DNA of 64,000 nucleotides from Actinomycetospora straminea (GTDB lineage: Bacteria; Actinomycetota; Actinomycetes; Mycobacteriales; Pseudonocardiaceae): contig NZ_JAQZAN010000027.1 of assembly GCF_028737255.1 (NCBI RefSeq), forward strand, positions 1 to 64,000, in the 5' to 3' direction. A program made the translations under genes and the position numbers. The notes beneath the pieces were generated by a model that saw nothing but the letters and a program-made list of their open reading frames with translations, did not search any database and was not told the DNA's origin. This document shows positions 19,124 through 27,793 of the stretch, piece after piece. Position 1 is the first letter of the stretch, and each line of letters starts with the position of its first letter.

Positions 19124-20380
19124 ATGGACCTCCGGCGCGACGTCGCCCTCGGCGCGCGGCTGGCGGTGATGCGCGCCGGCGGGCTGGCCATGGCCGCGGC
19201 CGGCGACCCGGTGCTGCGCCTGCTCCACCGCCCCTGGATCGACGACCCGACGTCGGTGCACCGGCAGCTGCTCCAGGGCCCGCAGCCCTACGCGAGCCGC
19301 ACCGGCGTGCTCGTCGTCGCCACCCACGCGCTGTGCCGCGACCTCGTGCGGGACCGCCGCTTCCTGGTGCGACCGCGGGACGGCGGCTCGCTCGGCGGGT
19401 CGGTGGCGGGCGCCCGCGACCCGCTGCTCGAGCCCGTCGACCTGTCGTTCCTCGGCATGGACCCGCCGGAGCACACGCGGCTGCGGCGGCTCGTGGGCGG
19501 CTGGTTCACGCCGGCGCGGGTGGAGGCGTACGAGCCGCTGGTCGTCCGGCTGGCCGAGCGGCTGGTCGACGACGCGGTGCGGCGGGAGCGGTTCGACCTG
19601 GTCGCCGCGGTGGCGACGCCGCTGCCGGTCGCCGTGATCGCCGAGCTGCTGGGCGTGCCGGACGAACACGCGGCGTCGTTCGCGCGGTGGGGGCGGTCGG
19701 TCGGCGCCGGGCTGGGCGGGGTGCGGTCGGCGCGCGCGCTGCACCGGCTCGACGCCGCGGTCGGCGAGCTGCGCGGGCTGCTCGGCGACCTGCTCGCACG
19801 GCGGCGGCACGACCCCTCCGACGACCTCCTCAGCCACCTCGCCGCGCAGGACGCCGACGTCGAGGAGACGATCAGCCTCGCCGCGCTGCTGCTGCTCGCC
19901 GGGTTCGAGACGACGAGCACGCTGCTGGGCAACGCCGTCGCCGCCATGACCGACGCCCGCGAGCCCTGGGCCCGGCTGGCCGCCGACCCGGCGCGCGCCG
20001 CCGACGCCGTCGAGGAGAGCCTGCGCTTCGACGCGCCGATCCGGTTCACCGCGCGCACGCCGCACGAGACGGTGTCACTCGGCGAGCGGGACGTCGCGCC
20101 GGACACCGTGGTCCTGGCGATGCTCGGGGCGGCCGGGCACGACCCGGCGGTGCACGCCGACCCCGACGTGTTCGACCTCGACCGCCCGACGCGCGGCGAG
20201 CACCTCGCGTTCTCTGGGGGCATCCACTACTGCCTCGGTGCGCCGCTGGCCCGGCTCGAGGCGCGCGTCGCGCTGGCGGCGCTGGCCGAGCGGATGCCGA
20301 CGCTGCACCGCACGAGGGGCGCGGTGCGGCGGCGCTCGCTGCTGCTGCGGAGCTACCTGCGCCTGCCCGTCGCCGCGTGA
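19124..20380 (+). CDS. Cytochrome P450
   Basis: This 418-residue soluble bacterial P450 has the I-helix oxygen motif AGFETT (259-264), the ESLR K-helix motif (298-301) and the haem loop FSGGIHYCLG with ligand Cys370. DPPEHTRLRRLV marks the C-helix region. No ferredoxin or reductase gene is nearby, so its electron donor is elsewhere and the substrate is unknown. ATG 19124 fits the usual length; a weak -10-like CAGGAT lies 6 bases upstream. An inverted copy of one 55-bp repeat lies on each side, which is unusual for a single gene and raises the question of cassette movement. Confidence 0.93.
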   Translation: MDLRRDVALGARLAVMRAGGLAMAAAGDPVLRLLHRPWIDDPTSVHRQLLQGPQPYASRTGVLVVATHALCRDLVRDRRFLVRPRDGGSLGGSVAGARDPLLEPVDLSFLGMDPPEHTRLRRLVGGWFTPARVEAYEPLVVRLAERLVDDAVRRERFDLVAAVATPLPVAVIAELLGVPDEHAASFARWGRSVGAGLGGVRSARALHRLDAAVGELRGLLGDLLARRRHDPSDDLLSHLAAQDADVEETISLAALLLLAGFETTSTLLGNAVAAMTDAREPWARLAADPARAADAVEESLRFDAPIRFTARTPHETVSLGERDVAPDTVVLAMLGAAGHDPAVHADPDVFDLDRPTRGEHLAFSGGIHYCLGAPLARLEARVALAALAERMPTLHRTRGAVRRRSLLLRSYLRLPVAA

Positions 20381-20385
20381 GCCGG

Positions 20386-20441
20386 AGTGATCGTGGGGGC
20401 TTTCCCGACGTTGAGTGCCAGCGTGGACGCCACGCTGGCAC
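20386..20441. repeat. Palindrome-containing repeat, family B, right copy (inverted)
   Basis: This is the inverted partner of 19029-19083. It holds the 12-bp stem GTGCCAGCGTGG/CCACGCTGGCAC with an ACG loop (20415-20441). It begins 5 bases after the P450 stop and lies between that gene and the convergent sigma-factor gene, so it could also act as a two-way terminator, but no T-tract is present. Confidence 0.85.
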
Positions 20442-20538
20442 ACCCCGTGCGCCGAGCAGCCCACGGCGTGCCGCGCGGGCGAGGATGTGGCGATCCTGGC
20501 GGTGGACGCCAGCCATGCCGCATCGCTCGCAGGGAGCC

Positions 20539-21363
20539 CTACGACGCCGGCGGGTCCGAGAGGTCGGCGCGGAGGGTCGCGAGGGTGCGGGTGAGCAGGC
20601 GCGAGACGTGCATCTGCGACACGCCCACGCGCTCGGCGATCTGGGTCTGGGTCATGCCCCCGAAGAACCGCAGCATGACGATCGTGCGCTCGCGCTCGGG
20701 CAGCTTGCGCAGGGCCGGCTGCACGGTCTCGCGGTGCTCGACCTGCTCCAGCTCGGCGTCCGCGGACCCCAGCACGTCGGCGAGCCGCCCGGACGACGGG
20801 TCGTCGACGAGCATGTCGTCCAGCGAGCTGGAGCGGTACGCGTTGGCGGCCTCGAGCGCCTCGAGGACCTCCTCGCGGCTGCGCTGGAGGTGCTCGGCGA
20901 GCTCGCCGGCGGTGGGCGCGCGGTTGAGCTCCTGCGACAGGTGCGGCATCGCCGACCCGATGGCCAGGCGCAGGTCCTTGAGGCGCCGGGGCACACGCGT
21001 CGACCACGCCTTGTCCCGGAAGTAGCGCCGGACCTCGCCGGTGATGGTCGGCACCGCGTACGACAGGAAGTCCGAGCCCCGCTCCGGCGAGAAGCGGTCG
21101 ACGGCGTGGATCAGGCCCACGGTGGCGACCTGCTCGAGGTCCTCCTGCGGCTCGCCGCGCTGGGCGAAGCGTCGCGCGATGTGCCGCGCCAGCGGCAGGT
21201 ACCCCTCGACGAGCCGGTCGCGCAGCACCTCGCGACGCGGGTCGTCCTGGTCGAGCCCGGCGTGCTCGGTGAGCATCGGGACCAGGTGCTCGTACGAGTC
21301 CTCGTTCCGGGAGCCCGACGACCCGCCCGCGCGGCCCGGCAGGGCGCGCGCCGCCTCGCTCAC
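20539..21363 (-). CDS. SigF/SigB-type RNA polymerase sigma factor
   Basis: This group 3 sigma factor of 274 residues has region 2 (DLEQVATVGLIHAVDRF, then SYAVPTITGEVRRYFRD), region 3 (RLAIGSAMPHL..ELAEHL) and a region 4 helix-turn-helix (TQTQIAERVGVSQMHVSRLL). It belongs with general-stress and developmental sigma factors. GTG 21363 overlaps the stop of the upstream RsbW-like gene (GTGA). Gene order is anti-anti-sigma, anti-sigma, sigma, the classic partner-switch operon. It resembles the second sigma factor at 41293 closely. Confidence 0.93.
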   Translation of the reverse strand: MSEAARALPGRAGGSSGSRNEDSYEHLVPMLTEHAGLDQDDPRREVLRDRLVEGYLPLARHIARRFAQRGEPQEDLEQVATVGLIHAVDRFSPERGSDFLSYAVPTITGEVRRYFRDKAWSTRVPRRLKDLRLAIGSAMPHLSQELNRAPTAGELAEHLQRSREEVLEALEAANAYRSSSLDDMLVDDPSSGRLADVLGSADAELEQVEHRETVQPALRKLPERERTIVMLRFFGGMTQTQIAERVGVSQMHVSRLLTRTLATLRADLSDPPAS

Positions 21364-21914
21364 GGGTCGAGCCGTTGCTTGCGCAGGTGGATGCCGAGCC
21401 ACTCCGGGTCGGCGTCGAGGACCTGGGCGTCGTCGGTGAGCGTGGTGAGCACGCGCCAGCCGAAGGTGTCCTGGCGCAGCGCGGCGTCCCCGGTGACCGG
21501 GACCCGGCAGATCACGTCGATCCGCCCGTCGGACATCGCGAACCCGCAGCGGAGCTGCCCGCCCTCGCGGGCCAGCGGCACCAGCGCCGAGCACGCCTCG
21601 TCGACCGCCATGCGGAGGTCGGAGACGGCGTCGAGGTCGAAGTCGGCGCGCGCGGCGAGGTCCGCCGCGACGGCGCGCACCGACGGGATCAGCGCGGGGT
21701 CGGCGTGCACGCGGACCTCGACGGGCGTCGGGGTCTCGGCCAGTCCGCCCGAGCCGGTGCCCGGATCGGTGGCGGTGGACGAACGATCACGCTGCTGCGG
21801 TTCCGGCGTCTGCACGGCTGCTGATCTCCGTTTCGCGGCAGGTGAGGCGGGCGGTGGCGGGGTGTCACCGTATCGGCGCAGGCGGTGCCGACGGCAGGCC
21901 CCCGCACCGGTCAT
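21360..21914 (-). CDS. RsbW-like anti-sigma factor (HATPase)
   Basis: This is a 184-residue serine kinase/anti-sigma protein of the GHKL ATPase fold. The core starts near residue 64 (VEVRVHADPALIPSVRAVA) and has SDLRMAVDEACSALV (N-box like) and QDTFGWRVLTTLTDDAQV at the C-terminal side. It should hold the downstream SigF-type factor until the STAS protein releases it. The ATG overlaps the STAS stop (ATGA). The first 40 or so residues are Arg/Pro-rich and unlike the family, so GTG at 21815 is a real alternative start. Confidence 0.88.
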   Translation of the reverse strand: MTGAGACRRHRLRRYGDTPPPPASPAAKRRSAAVQTPEPQQRDRSSTATDPGTGSGGLAETPTPVEVRVHADPALIPSVRAVAADLAARADFDLDAVSDLRMAVDEACSALVPLAREGGQLRCGFAMSDGRIDVICRVPVTGDAALRQDTFGWRVLTTLTDDAQVLDADPEWLGIHLRKQRLDP

Positions 21915-22276
21915 CCGGCGAGCGCGGCCTCGACCGAGGGGTAGAGCGCGAACAGGTCGGTCAGCCCCGTGGCCTGCAGCGGCCGGCTCACCGGTCGCGA
22001 GTTCGCCACGAGGCGCAGCGCGACGTCCCGGTTGCGGGACTCGTCGAGCGCCTCGACGAGCAGCGCGAGGCCGCTCGACCCGAGGAACTCGACGGACAGC
22101 ATGTCGAGCACGAGCACCGTGGGCTTGCCCTGGAGCTCCTCGTTCACCTTGGCGCGCAGCGCGGGCGTCGTCAGCATGTCGATCTCGCCGGCCAGCCGGA
22201 TCACCGACGCGCCGTTCGACCGCTGCACATCGACGCCCAGCGGGTCCTCCGCGGTGAGGTCGTCATCGGTGGCCAC
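21911..22276 (-). CDS. RsbV-like anti-anti-sigma factor (STAS domain)
   Basis: This is a 121-residue STAS protein. The phosphorylation loop is VEFLGSSGLALLVEAL with tandem Ser residues near position 67, where the RsbW kinase would phosphorylate it. Unphosphorylated, it binds RsbW and frees the sigma factor. It is the first gene of the operon, with GGAGGGGGA 8 bases before the GTG. I searched upstream for a SigF-type promoter (GTTT-N15-GGGTA) and saw none, unlike the paralogous operon at 40763. Confidence 0.9.
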   Translation of the reverse strand: MATDDDLTAEDPLGVDVQRSNGASVIRLAGEIDMLTTPALRAKVNEELQGKPTVLVLDMLSVEFLGSSGLALLVEALDESRNRDVALRLVANSRPVSRPLQATGLTDLFALYPSVEAALAG

Positions 22277-22608
22277 GGTCTGGTCCCCCTCCGGTCTGGT
22301 CGGGTGCGCTCGGGGCGTGCGCCGAGCACTCCTCGTCGATCCACGGGCAACGTACTTGCCGTGGTGGCGAGCCTACTCGTCACCCCCCGTGGGCACCTGT
22401 TCACGGCCCGGACGACCGCCCGGACGATGTCGTGCAGCCCGCCGGCGGGTGGTGACACGCCGAGCATGACGCACCCGACGCTCGATCGTGACCCGCACTG
22501 GGCCGTTCAGGGGTGTTTGGCGTCTCGGAGCGCGGGGGATACCGCGCCTGCACCTCCGGTTCCGGGAGAACAGTCCCCCGCCCGGACGCCCTGAATGGGA
22601 GGACCGCC

Positions 22609-22932
22609 ATGGCCGACATCCGCCTCCTGCCCGGCCCGATCATCGACGAGTGGGACTGGCAGCTCCACGGGTCGTGCCGCGGGATGGACTCGAGCTTCTT
22701 CTTCCACCCGGACGGGGAGCGCGGACCGCGTCGCGAGCACCGCGCCGCCGAGGCCAAGAAGGTGTGTGCGAGCTGCCCGGTGATCGAGCCGTGCCGCCGG
22801 CACGCGCTGGCCACCCGCGAGCCCTACGGCGTCTGGGGCGGCCTGACCGAGGACGAGCGCCGCGTCGCGCTGCGCGGTGACCGCCGCGTCGCCACCCCCG
22901 AGGCCGGCGCCGTCGTCTACGAAGCCCCCTGA
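22609..22932 (+). CDS. whiB3: WhiB3/WhiD-type iron-sulphur regulator
   Basis: This 107-residue WhiB protein is closest in pattern to M. tuberculosis WhiB3 and Streptomyces WhiD. WQLHGSCRGMDSSFFFHPDG, then CASCPVIEPC, complete the four cysteines that bind a 4Fe-4S cluster, followed by the turn EPYGVWGGLTEDER. It acts as a redox- and NO-sensing transcription partner that binds the primary sigma factor. GGGAGGA lies 5 bases before the ATG, which fixes the start. Placement beside the sigma-F operon fits a stress or developmental role. Confidence 0.95.
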   Translation: MADIRLLPGPIIDEWDWQLHGSCRGMDSSFFFHPDGERGPRREHRAAEAKKVCASCPVIEPCRRHALATREPYGVWGGLTEDERRVALRGDRRVATPEAGAVVYEAP

Positions 22933-22950
22933 CCGACCCTCACAGGTCCC

Positions 22951-23430
22951 TCACAGGTACTGCCCGCCGCCGCCGTCCCCGCTCGCCGCGGGACGGCCGC
23001 GGCCCTGACGCATCTGTTCGAGCTGCCCGCGCGCGGCCATCTGCTGCGCGAGCACGGCGCTCTGGATGCCGTGGAAGAGCCCCTCGAGCCAGCCGAGCAG
23101 CTGTGCCTGGGCGATCCGCAGCTCGGCCTGCGAGGGCGTCGCCTCCGAGGTGAACGGCAGCGTGATCCGGTGCAGCTCGTCGCGCAGCTCCGGGGCCAGG
23201 CCCTGTTCGAGCTCGCGGATCGAGCGCTCGTGGATGTCGGCCAGCCGTGAGCGTCCCGCCTCGTCGAGCGGCGCCGAGCGGACCTCCTCGACGAGCTTGC
23301 CGACCATCCCGGCCACCCGCATGACCGCGCCCGGCGAGGCGACCAGGTCGCCGGTGCCCGCACCCTCCCCCGCACCCGACGCGGCGGCCGCCGCGAGGGC
23401 GGACGAGGGACGTTCGTCCTGATCGCTCAT
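22951..23430 (-). CDS. bpa: Bacterial proteasome activator Bpa (PafE)
   Basis: This 159-residue protein forms the ATP-independent ring that opens the 20S proteasome. The central helical bundle (APLDEAGRSRLADIHERSI and later GWLEGLFHGIQSAVLAQQM) matches the Bpa family. The C-terminal tail ends in GQYL, the motif that docks into the proteasome alpha ring. The N-terminal 40 residues are Ala/Gly-rich and disordered, as in homologues. ATG 23430 has a CATGAT box 6 bases upstream, suggesting a leaderless start. It implies that the organism has a 20S proteasome. Confidence 0.93.
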   Translation of the reverse strand: MSDQDERPSSALAAAAASGAGEGAGTGDLVASPGAVMRVAGMVGKLVEEVRSAPLDEAGRSRLADIHERSIRELEQGLAPELRDELHRITLPFTSEATPSQAELRIAQAQLLGWLEGLFHGIQSAVLAQQMAARGQLEQMRQGRGRPAASGDGGGGQYL

Positions 23431-23571
23431 GAGCCCATCATGGCGCGCCACGGCCGGCCCGTCAGATCGGCCCGCGACCGGTCCCCCGCCGCTCGTCCAC
23501 GCCGGGCGACCCGTCGGCGGGGACGCGCATGCCCCTCCGGGGGCGGGGGTACCAGGGTCCGGAGGTGAGTC

Positions 23572-24357
23572 GTGGACACAAGGATCGAGCTGTCCCTCGA
23601 GAACACGGGGGACGGCGAGGGCGACGCGTGGCCGGACCCGAACGGGACCGGACGCGGGGCCCCACCGGTGGTCGTCGCGCTGTCCGGTCCCCTGTCCCTG
23701 ACCACCGCCCGCCCGCTCGTGGAGCGGCTCTGCCAGGCGATGCGCGGCTACGGCGCCGTGGTCGCCGACCTGTCACGGGTCGAGCTCGTCCACTCCGGGG
23801 CGGTGCACGCGTTCCCCGAAGCCGCCGCGCGCGCCGGTGAGTGGCCCGAGGTGCGGCTCGCCCTCGCGGCCCCGGACGCGACGACCGCCGCGCTGCTCGA
23901 GAGCTCGCGCGTCACCGAGCGCGTCCCGGTCCACCCCGACGTCGACGCCGCCCTGGCCCACCTCGACGAGCGCCCGGCGCTGGTCCGCGGCTGGTGGCGC
24001 TTCGGTGTGGACCCCCGCGCCCCCGGCGACGCCCGGACGAACGTGCGTCGGGTCTGCGGCTACTGGTCGGTCGACGAGGACGCCCGCGAGGCCGCCGAGA
24101 TCGTCGTCACCGAGCTCGTCACCAACGCCGTCGAGCACGCGGCGAGCCGGTCGGTGGTCGAGGTGGAGCGCCGCGAGCACCGACTGCGCCTGACCGTGCG
24201 CGACTTCGACCTCGCGCCCCTGCCCGAGGCGCACCTGCCCGCGCCCACGTCACCGCGGGGGCGTGGCCTGGCCATGGTCGCCGCCGTCACCACGTCCTGG
24301 GGCGTCGAGGCCCACCGCGACGGCAAGACCGTGTGGGCGGAGATGACGACGGCCTGA
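23572..24357 (+). CDS. STAS-HATPase fusion (anti-sigma regulatory protein)
   Basis: This 261-residue protein joins an N-terminal STAS-like domain (about 32-125; VVVALSGPLSLTTARPLVER, VVADLSRVELVHSGAVHAF) to a C-terminal RsbW-like ATPase domain (about 150-258). The latter has EIVVTELVTNAVEHAA (N-box), LRLTVRDFD (G1) and RGRGLAMVAAV (G2). This puts an antagonist and a kinase on one chain. It probably tunes a SigF-type pathway, perhaps that of the neighbouring operon. Start GTG has GGAGG 8 bases upstream. The STAS domain keeps Ser in VHSGAV, so it may be phosphorylated. Confidence 0.82.
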   Translation: MDTRIELSLENTGDGEGDAWPDPNGTGRGAPPVVVALSGPLSLTTARPLVERLCQAMRGYGAVVADLSRVELVHSGAVHAFPEAAARAGEWPEVRLALAAPDATTAALLESSRVTERVPVHPDVDAALAHLDERPALVRGWWRFGVDPRAPGDARTNVRRVCGYWSVDEDAREAAEIVVTELVTNAVEHAASRSVVEVERREHRLRLTVRDFDLAPLPEAHLPAPTSPRGRGLAMVAAVTTSWGVEAHRDGKTVWAEMTTA

Positions 24358-24387
24358 GCCGCCGTCACCCTCGTCACCCCCGGGGCG

Positions 24388-25470
24388 TCACGCCGCGGCG
24401 GCGAGGTCGACGACGCCGCGGTGGTCGAGCAGCTCGAGCACGGCACGCTCGACGTGCAGGCGCATGGCCCGGTCGTCGCCGGGTGCCGAGCGCAGCGCCT
24501 CGGCGATGGTCCGGCCCTGCTCGAAGTGCGTCACGATCACCGGGTCGACGTAGGAGCGCTTGCACACCGCGGGGGTGTTGCCCAGCTGCTCCGCGACGGC
24601 CTTCATCGTCCGCGTGACGGCGCTCTTCTGCTTGCGCTGCGCCCGTGGCGGGGCGCCGGCGTCGTCGCACTCGCCGGCGAGCGCCACGGCGGCCTGCACG
24701 CCCGCGTTCCAGGTGCGCAGGTCCTTGGCGGTGAACTCCTCGCCGATCAGCTCGCGCACCGCGTCGTTGACGTCCTGCGCCGTGACGTCGTGCCACGGCC
24801 CGCGGTCGCCGCCGCGCCCGCCGCGTCGGAACGCGAGCAGGTCCTCGCCCCCGCCGCGACGGCGCTTGAGCGAGGTGACGAGGGCGTGCACGTGCTCGTC
24901 GTGCAGCGTGATCCGCCGCGGGACGCCCGACTTGGCGGTGTAGCGGAACTCGACGCCACCGTCGCGCCGGGCGATCGCGTGCTCGCGGCGCAGCGTCGCG
25001 AGCCCGAAGGACGCGTCGCCGGGCGAGTCGTCGCTGGCGTACTCCTCGTGCCCGACGCGGAAGACGCCGAGGTCGAGCATCCACACCGCACCGGCGAGCA
25101 CCCGGTCACGGCCGAGGCCACGACCCGCGGTCAGGCGTGCGGCGATCTCGGTGCGGGCGTCGCCGATGACGTGCCCGAGGCGGGCGACGCGGATGAACTT
25201 CTCCTGGTTGCGCTGCAGCGTCCACTGCTCGTGGTAGCGGTACTGCCGGCGACCGGCGGCGTCGGTGCCGACGGCCTGGATGTGGCCGAGCGGGTCGGCA
25301 CAGATCCAGACGTCCTCCCACGCCGGCGGGATGACGATCTTCCGGATGCGGTCCAGGTGGGCGGCGTCGGTCACCGACGCGCCCGACTCGCGGTCGAAGT
25401 AGCTCCAGCCCTTGCCGCGACGACGGCGACCGAGACCGGGTCCGTAGGGCTCGACGTGCACCAGATCCAC
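24388..25470 (-). CDS. DNA topoisomerase IB
   Basis: This 360-residue type IB topoisomerase relaxes supercoils through a 3'-phosphotyrosine. IRKIVIPPAWEDVWICADP near residue 45 is the family signature. The catalytic region contains RYTAKSGVPRR, KDLRTWNAGV and the nucleophile Tyr at about 307 in CKRSYVDPVI. Length matches poxvirus-like bacterial TopIB. It is convergent with the STAS-HATPase gene and divergent from recQ, with a 74-base gap between starts. GTG 25470 is the only start that keeps the conserved N-terminus. Confidence 0.93.
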   Translation of the reverse strand: MDLVHVEPYGPGLGRRRRGKGWSYFDRESGASVTDAAHLDRIRKIVIPPAWEDVWICADPLGHIQAVGTDAAGRRQYRYHEQWTLQRNQEKFIRVARLGHVIGDARTEIAARLTAGRGLGRDRVLAGAVWMLDLGVFRVGHEEYASDDSPGDASFGLATLRREHAIARRDGGVEFRYTAKSGVPRRITLHDEHVHALVTSLKRRRGGGEDLLAFRRGGRGGDRGPWHDVTAQDVNDAVRELIGEEFTAKDLRTWNAGVQAAVALAGECDDAGAPPRAQRKQKSAVTRTMKAVAEQLGNTPAVCKRSYVDPVIVTHFEQGRTIAEALRSAPGDDRAMRLHVERAVLELLDHRGVVDLAAAA

Positions 25471-25544
25471 CGGGCGGGCTTACCCGCCGGTCACCCCTCA
25501 CGAACGCCGGTTTCCGGCGTGAGGCGGATGGCTAACACCGGCCG

Positions 25545-27257
25545 GTGACCGACTCCCGCCAGGATCTCCTCGGGCCGTGTGGCCCCGTCGACCGCCCCAC
25601 CCGTGACGCGGTCGACGCGGCCGTCGTCCGGGTCCTCGGCGAGGGCGCCGAGCTCGGCGACGGCCAGCGCGACGCGGTGCTCGGCGCGCTCGTCGACGAC
25701 TGCCTGGCCGTGCTGCCGCCGGCCGCGGGCAAGACCGCCGTCTACGCCGTCACCGGTCTCGTGCTGGGTGGTCGGACGGTCGTGGTGTCCCCGACGCTGT
25801 CGCTGCACCGCGACCAGGTCGCCCACCTCGTCGACGCGGGCCTGCGCGCCGAGGTCCTGAACTCGACGCTCGCGAAGGGCCGGCACGCCGAGGTGCTCGA
25901 CGCGTTCGAGGCCGGCGACCTCGACGTGCTCGTGACCTCCCCCGAGCAGCTCGCGCGCCCCGACGTGCTCGACGCGCTCGCGGCCGGCGAACCCTCGTTG
26001 CTGGCGATCGACGAGGTCCACTGCGTGTGCGACTGGGGCCCGGACTTCCGCCCCGACTACCTCACGCTCGCCGTCGCGCGCCGCCGCCTCGGCCACCCGC
26101 GGGTGCTGGGGCTCACGGCGACCGCGTCGGTGCCCGCACGCCAGGAGATCCTCGAGCTGCTCGGCGTGCCCGAGGCGTGCGTCGTCGTGCGCGACCCCGA
26201 CCGGCCGCACATCCACCTCACGTCGCACCTCGTCCACTCCGAGGAGACGAAGTGGGAGCGGGTGGCCCGCGAGGTCACCGAGCTTTCCGGCGACGGGGCG
26301 ACCGGCATCGTCTACGTGACGACCCGCGCGCACACCACGCTCGTGCGCGACCGGCTGCGCGACGCCGGCATCGCCGCCGAGGCCTACCACGGCGGGATGA
26401 AGAACGCGGAGCGCGCGCGGGTCCAGGACGCCTTCATGGCGGGCGAGGTCCCGGTCGTCGTCGCCACCAGCGCGTTCGGGATGGGCATCGACAAGCCCGA
26501 CGTGCGGTGGGTCGTGCACGGCGACACGCCGACCTCGATCGACGCCTACCACCAGGAGATCGGACGCGCGGGCCGCGACGGCGAGCCCGCGACCGCGGTG
26601 CTGTTCCACCGCCCGCAGGACCTCGCCCGCCCCAAGCTGTTCGCCTCCGGTCGTGACGCGAAGCCGCGGGCGCTGTCGACGGTGCTCACGGCGGTCCGCG
26701 CCAACCCGCGCGGGGTCGCGATCGACGAGCTCGCCGACCCGGCGGGGCTGTCGAAGGCCGCCCTCGCGCGGGCGGTGCCCGGGCTCGTCGCCCTCGGCGC
26801 GGTGCGCCAGCTCCCCGGCCGCAAGCTCGCCCCCGGTGACGCGCTCGGCGAGGACGACATCGACGGGCTCGCGAAGGAGGCGGCCGCGCTCGTCACGCGC
26901 CGGCGGGAGCGCGAGCAGAGCAAGGTCGAACTGGTGCGCCGCTACGCCGAGGCCACGGGGTGCCGGCGGCGCACGCTGCTCGAGACGCTCGGCGCGTCCC
27001 GCGACGAGGCGTGCGGCTACTGCGACATGTGCGACGCCGGGCGCGCCGGTGACCCGGGCGACCGCGCGGGGCTGCACGAGAGCGGCGGCCAGGACGGCGA
27101 CCCGGTGCCCGGAGAGGCCGTCCGCCACGACGAGTGGGGCCGGGGCACGGTGACGACGGTCGCCGAGGACTCGGTCGTCGTGCTCTTCGACGGCGGCGGT
27201 TACCGGACGCTGTCGTTGCCGCTCGTGCGGGAGAAGCACCTGCTCCAGCCCGCGTGA
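25545..27257 (+). CDS. recQ: RecQ-family ATP-dependent DNA helicase
   Basis: This 570-residue superfamily 2 helicase shows motif I PPAAGKT (Lys63; the usual TGSGKS is replaced), motif II DEVHC (156-160), motif III LTATA, motif V VATSAFGMGIDKPDVRWV and motif VI HQEIGRAGRDG. A four-Cys zinc region follows (CRRRTLL..ACGYCDMC). The last 60 residues (WGRGTVTTVAEDSVVVLFDGG) look like the small C-terminal domain seen in actinobacterial RecQ. There is no HRDC domain. The GTG start follows a TAACAC box by 6 bases. Confidence 0.92.
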   Translation: MTDSRQDLLGPCGPVDRPTRDAVDAAVVRVLGEGAELGDGQRDAVLGALVDDCLAVLPPAAGKTAVYAVTGLVLGGRTVVVSPTLSLHRDQVAHLVDAGLRAEVLNSTLAKGRHAEVLDAFEAGDLDVLVTSPEQLARPDVLDALAAGEPSLLAIDEVHCVCDWGPDFRPDYLTLAVARRRLGHPRVLGLTATASVPARQEILELLGVPEACVVVRDPDRPHIHLTSHLVHSEETKWERVAREVTELSGDGATGIVYVTTRAHTTLVRDRLRDAGIAAEAYHGGMKNAERARVQDAFMAGEVPVVVATSAFGMGIDKPDVRWVVHGDTPTSIDAYHQEIGRAGRDGEPATAVLFHRPQDLARPKLFASGRDAKPRALSTVLTAVRANPRGVAIDELADPAGLSKAALARAVPGLVALGAVRQLPGRKLAPGDALGEDDIDGLAKEAAALVTRRREREQSKVELVRRYAEATGCRRRTLLETLGASRDEACGYCDMCDAGRAGDPGDRAGLHESGGQDGDPVPGEAVRHDEWGRGTVTTVAEDSVVVLFDGGGYRTLSLPLVREKHLLQPA

Positions 27258-27321
27258 TCGTCACGTTTCCGGCGGGGCGGCGGAGCCGATCCCGGTGGTG
27301 CGCCCACGACGGAAGGTGACC

Positions 27322-27750
27322 GTGCTCCACGAACCGACCATCCCCACCCTGGCCCCGCCGGCCGCCGCCCCCGACACGCTGCCCGCTCCCCGCCCCTCCT
27401 CCATCGAGGAGCCGTCGACTCCGTCGGCGCCCGAGCCGCAGGCGGTGACCATCCGGTCGAGCGGGCGCCAAACGCCGCCGGCCGACCTGCGGGCCCTGGC
27501 CCGCCGGGCGCGTCGGGACACCGTGGCGGCCCGGGAGCTCGCGGCCGCGCTGCTGGCCCGCGGGTGGGACACGGGGCGCGCCGCCGCGGCCACCGGTCTG
27601 GCCGAGGGCGCCGTCGCCGCGCTCGCCGGGGTGCGCCGTCCGGGCACCGCGGCCGGCGCCGTCGCCGCCGACGTCGCCGCCCGGGCAGCGCGCCGTGCCG
27701 CCGGCACCGAGGAGCTGCCGCCCGCGCCGCGGGCCCGCCCCGCGTCCTGA
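27322..27750 (+). CDS. Small HTH-like protein of unknown function
   Basis: I do not recognise a family. The 142-residue product has a Pro/Ser/Glu-rich N-terminus of about 55 residues. A helical Ala/Arg-rich half follows, including ELAAALLARGWDTGRAAAAT then GLAEGAVAALAG, which reads like a helix-turn-helix. GGAAGG (27311-27316) lies 5 bases before the GTG; in-frame GTGs at 27295 and 27316 are alternatives. It lies 64 bases after recQ and 43 before malQ on the same strand. Composition is close to background, so it could be a chance reading frame. Confidence 0.5.
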   Translation: MLHEPTIPTLAPPAAAPDTLPAPRPSSIEEPSTPSAPEPQAVTIRSSGRQTPPADLRALARRARRDTVAARELAAALLARGWDTGRAAAATGLAEGAVAALAGVRRPGTAAGAVAADVAARAARRAAGTEELPPAPRARPAS

Positions 27751-27793
27751 CATCCTGCTCCTCCCCCCGCCCCACCGAACCGAGGAGACGCCG

